Assembly (NCBI GenBank): GCA_023424865.1
Contig: JAFADM010000301.1
Span: forward strand, 1 to 6,127
Direction: 5' to 3'
Length of the DNA stretch: 6,127 nucleotides
Origin: Bacillota bacterium
GTDB lineage: Bacteria; Bacillota_A; Clostridia; DSM-8532
The translations under genes and the position numbers were made by a program. Numbering within the stretch: the first letter of the stretch is position 1; each line of letters opens with the position of its first letter. Shown piece by piece: positions 5,908-6,127 of this stretch. The notes below the pieces were generated by a model that worked only from the letters and a program-made list of their open reading frames with translations, was not told the origin of the DNA and searched no databases.

Positions 5908-5913
5908 TATAAT
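5908..5913 (+). promoter_or_regulatory. Possible -10 box upstream of the final gene
   Basis: TATAAT (5908-5913) matches the -10 consensus exactly, but the base run at the -35 distance (TTAAAG, 5885-5890) matches only three of six. The setting between two genes is plausible; the region is AT-rich, so chance is possible. Confidence 0.3.
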
Positions 5914-5972
5914 ATAAGCATGATCGTTTTCCGGTTTGACCGTAATGCGAGATGCGGAGAGGAGCTGCTCCT

Positions 5973-6127
5973 TTGAACGATTTAGAGAATAAAAACGAAG
6001 GACAAAACTTGGGAACCGATGACATTCGGTCCTCAGAGGAGGAAAACATGGTTTTTGACGAGACACCGAAGGCAGATATCAACCTTGAGGTTTTTGAAAG
6101 TGAATCCATGAATGAAAGCGGCATCTT
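5973..6127 (+). CDS. N-terminus of an acidic protein of unknown identity, cut by the window end
   Basis: The frame is open to the right edge and gives 51 residues, with 15 Asp/Glu against 3 Lys/Arg and no hydrophobic segment, so this looks like a disordered cytoplasmic leader region. Two starts compete. TTG at 5973 has GGAGAGGAG (5956-5964) 8 bases upstream. ATG at 6048, in the same frame, has AGAGGAGG (6035-6042) 5 bases upstream and is the stronger by start codon and ribosome site. I give the longer form to keep the whole open frame. In many Firmicutes the nadD-yqeK pair is followed by a LytR-CpsA-Psr (LCP) gene and rsfS. The position would suit an LCP protein with a cytoplasmic tail, but no LCP motif falls inside the window. 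Confidence 0.6.
   Translation, partial: MNDLENKNEGQNLGTDDIRSSEEENMVFDETPKADINLEVFESESMNESGI

Noticed and set aside
5936..5964. TTGACC (5936-5941) as a promoter -35 box
   Set aside because: The sequence 17 bases downstream is GAGGAG, part of a ribosome site, with no -10 match.
5885..6124. Minus-strand open frames at the right edge
   Set aside because: They run opposite to a plus-strand frame with two good ribosome sites and carry no recognisable motif.

Overview
The window reads as an ordinary chromosomal stretch of a Gram-positive Firmicute, most likely a clostridial one. The evidence is family content and layout: a SpoIID/LytB-type cell-wall protein, lspA followed at once by an RluD-type pseudouridine synthase, the Firmicute pair nadD-yqeK, good AGGAGG-type ribosome binding sites, and several TTG starts. 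All real genes lie on the plus strand. Base composition looks even and no mobile element, tRNA, rRNA or CRISPR array is visible. I cannot name a genus from the sequence alone.

Layout. Bases 2-1471 hold the 3' part of a SPOR plus SpoIID/LytB cell-wall protein whose N-terminus lies outside the window. After a 165-base gap with a long imperfect hairpin come lspA (signal peptidase II) and an RluA/RluD-family pseudouridine synthase, 5 bases apart and probably co-transcribed. A good sigma-A-type promoter (TGGACA-N17-TATAAT), set in a cluster of GGCA/TGCC half-sites, drives a 70-residue HMA-fold protein that lacks the CxxC metal motif. A 212-base non-coding stretch with four potential hairpins follows. 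The next group is a duplicated YccF-domain membrane protein, nadD, yqeK and an MgtC/SapB-family membrane protein, with gaps of 13 and 16 bases and then a 1-base overlap, so this looks like one operon. The window ends in the first codons of an acidic protein of unknown identity.

How the genes fit together. LspA matures lipoproteins. The pseudouridine synthase modifies RNA, probably 23S rRNA. NadD makes the dinucleotide in NAD synthesis. YqeK, an HD-domain protein, probably hydrolyses Ap4A. YccF and MgtC are membrane proteins of unclear role that are translated with the NAD/Ap4A genes.

I see no clear new multi-gene system. The items most worth a second look are the HMA-like protein without its metal ligands and the GC-rich structured leader before the YccF gene, followed by the half-site cluster at the HMA promoter and the atypical SPOR-SpoIID protein.
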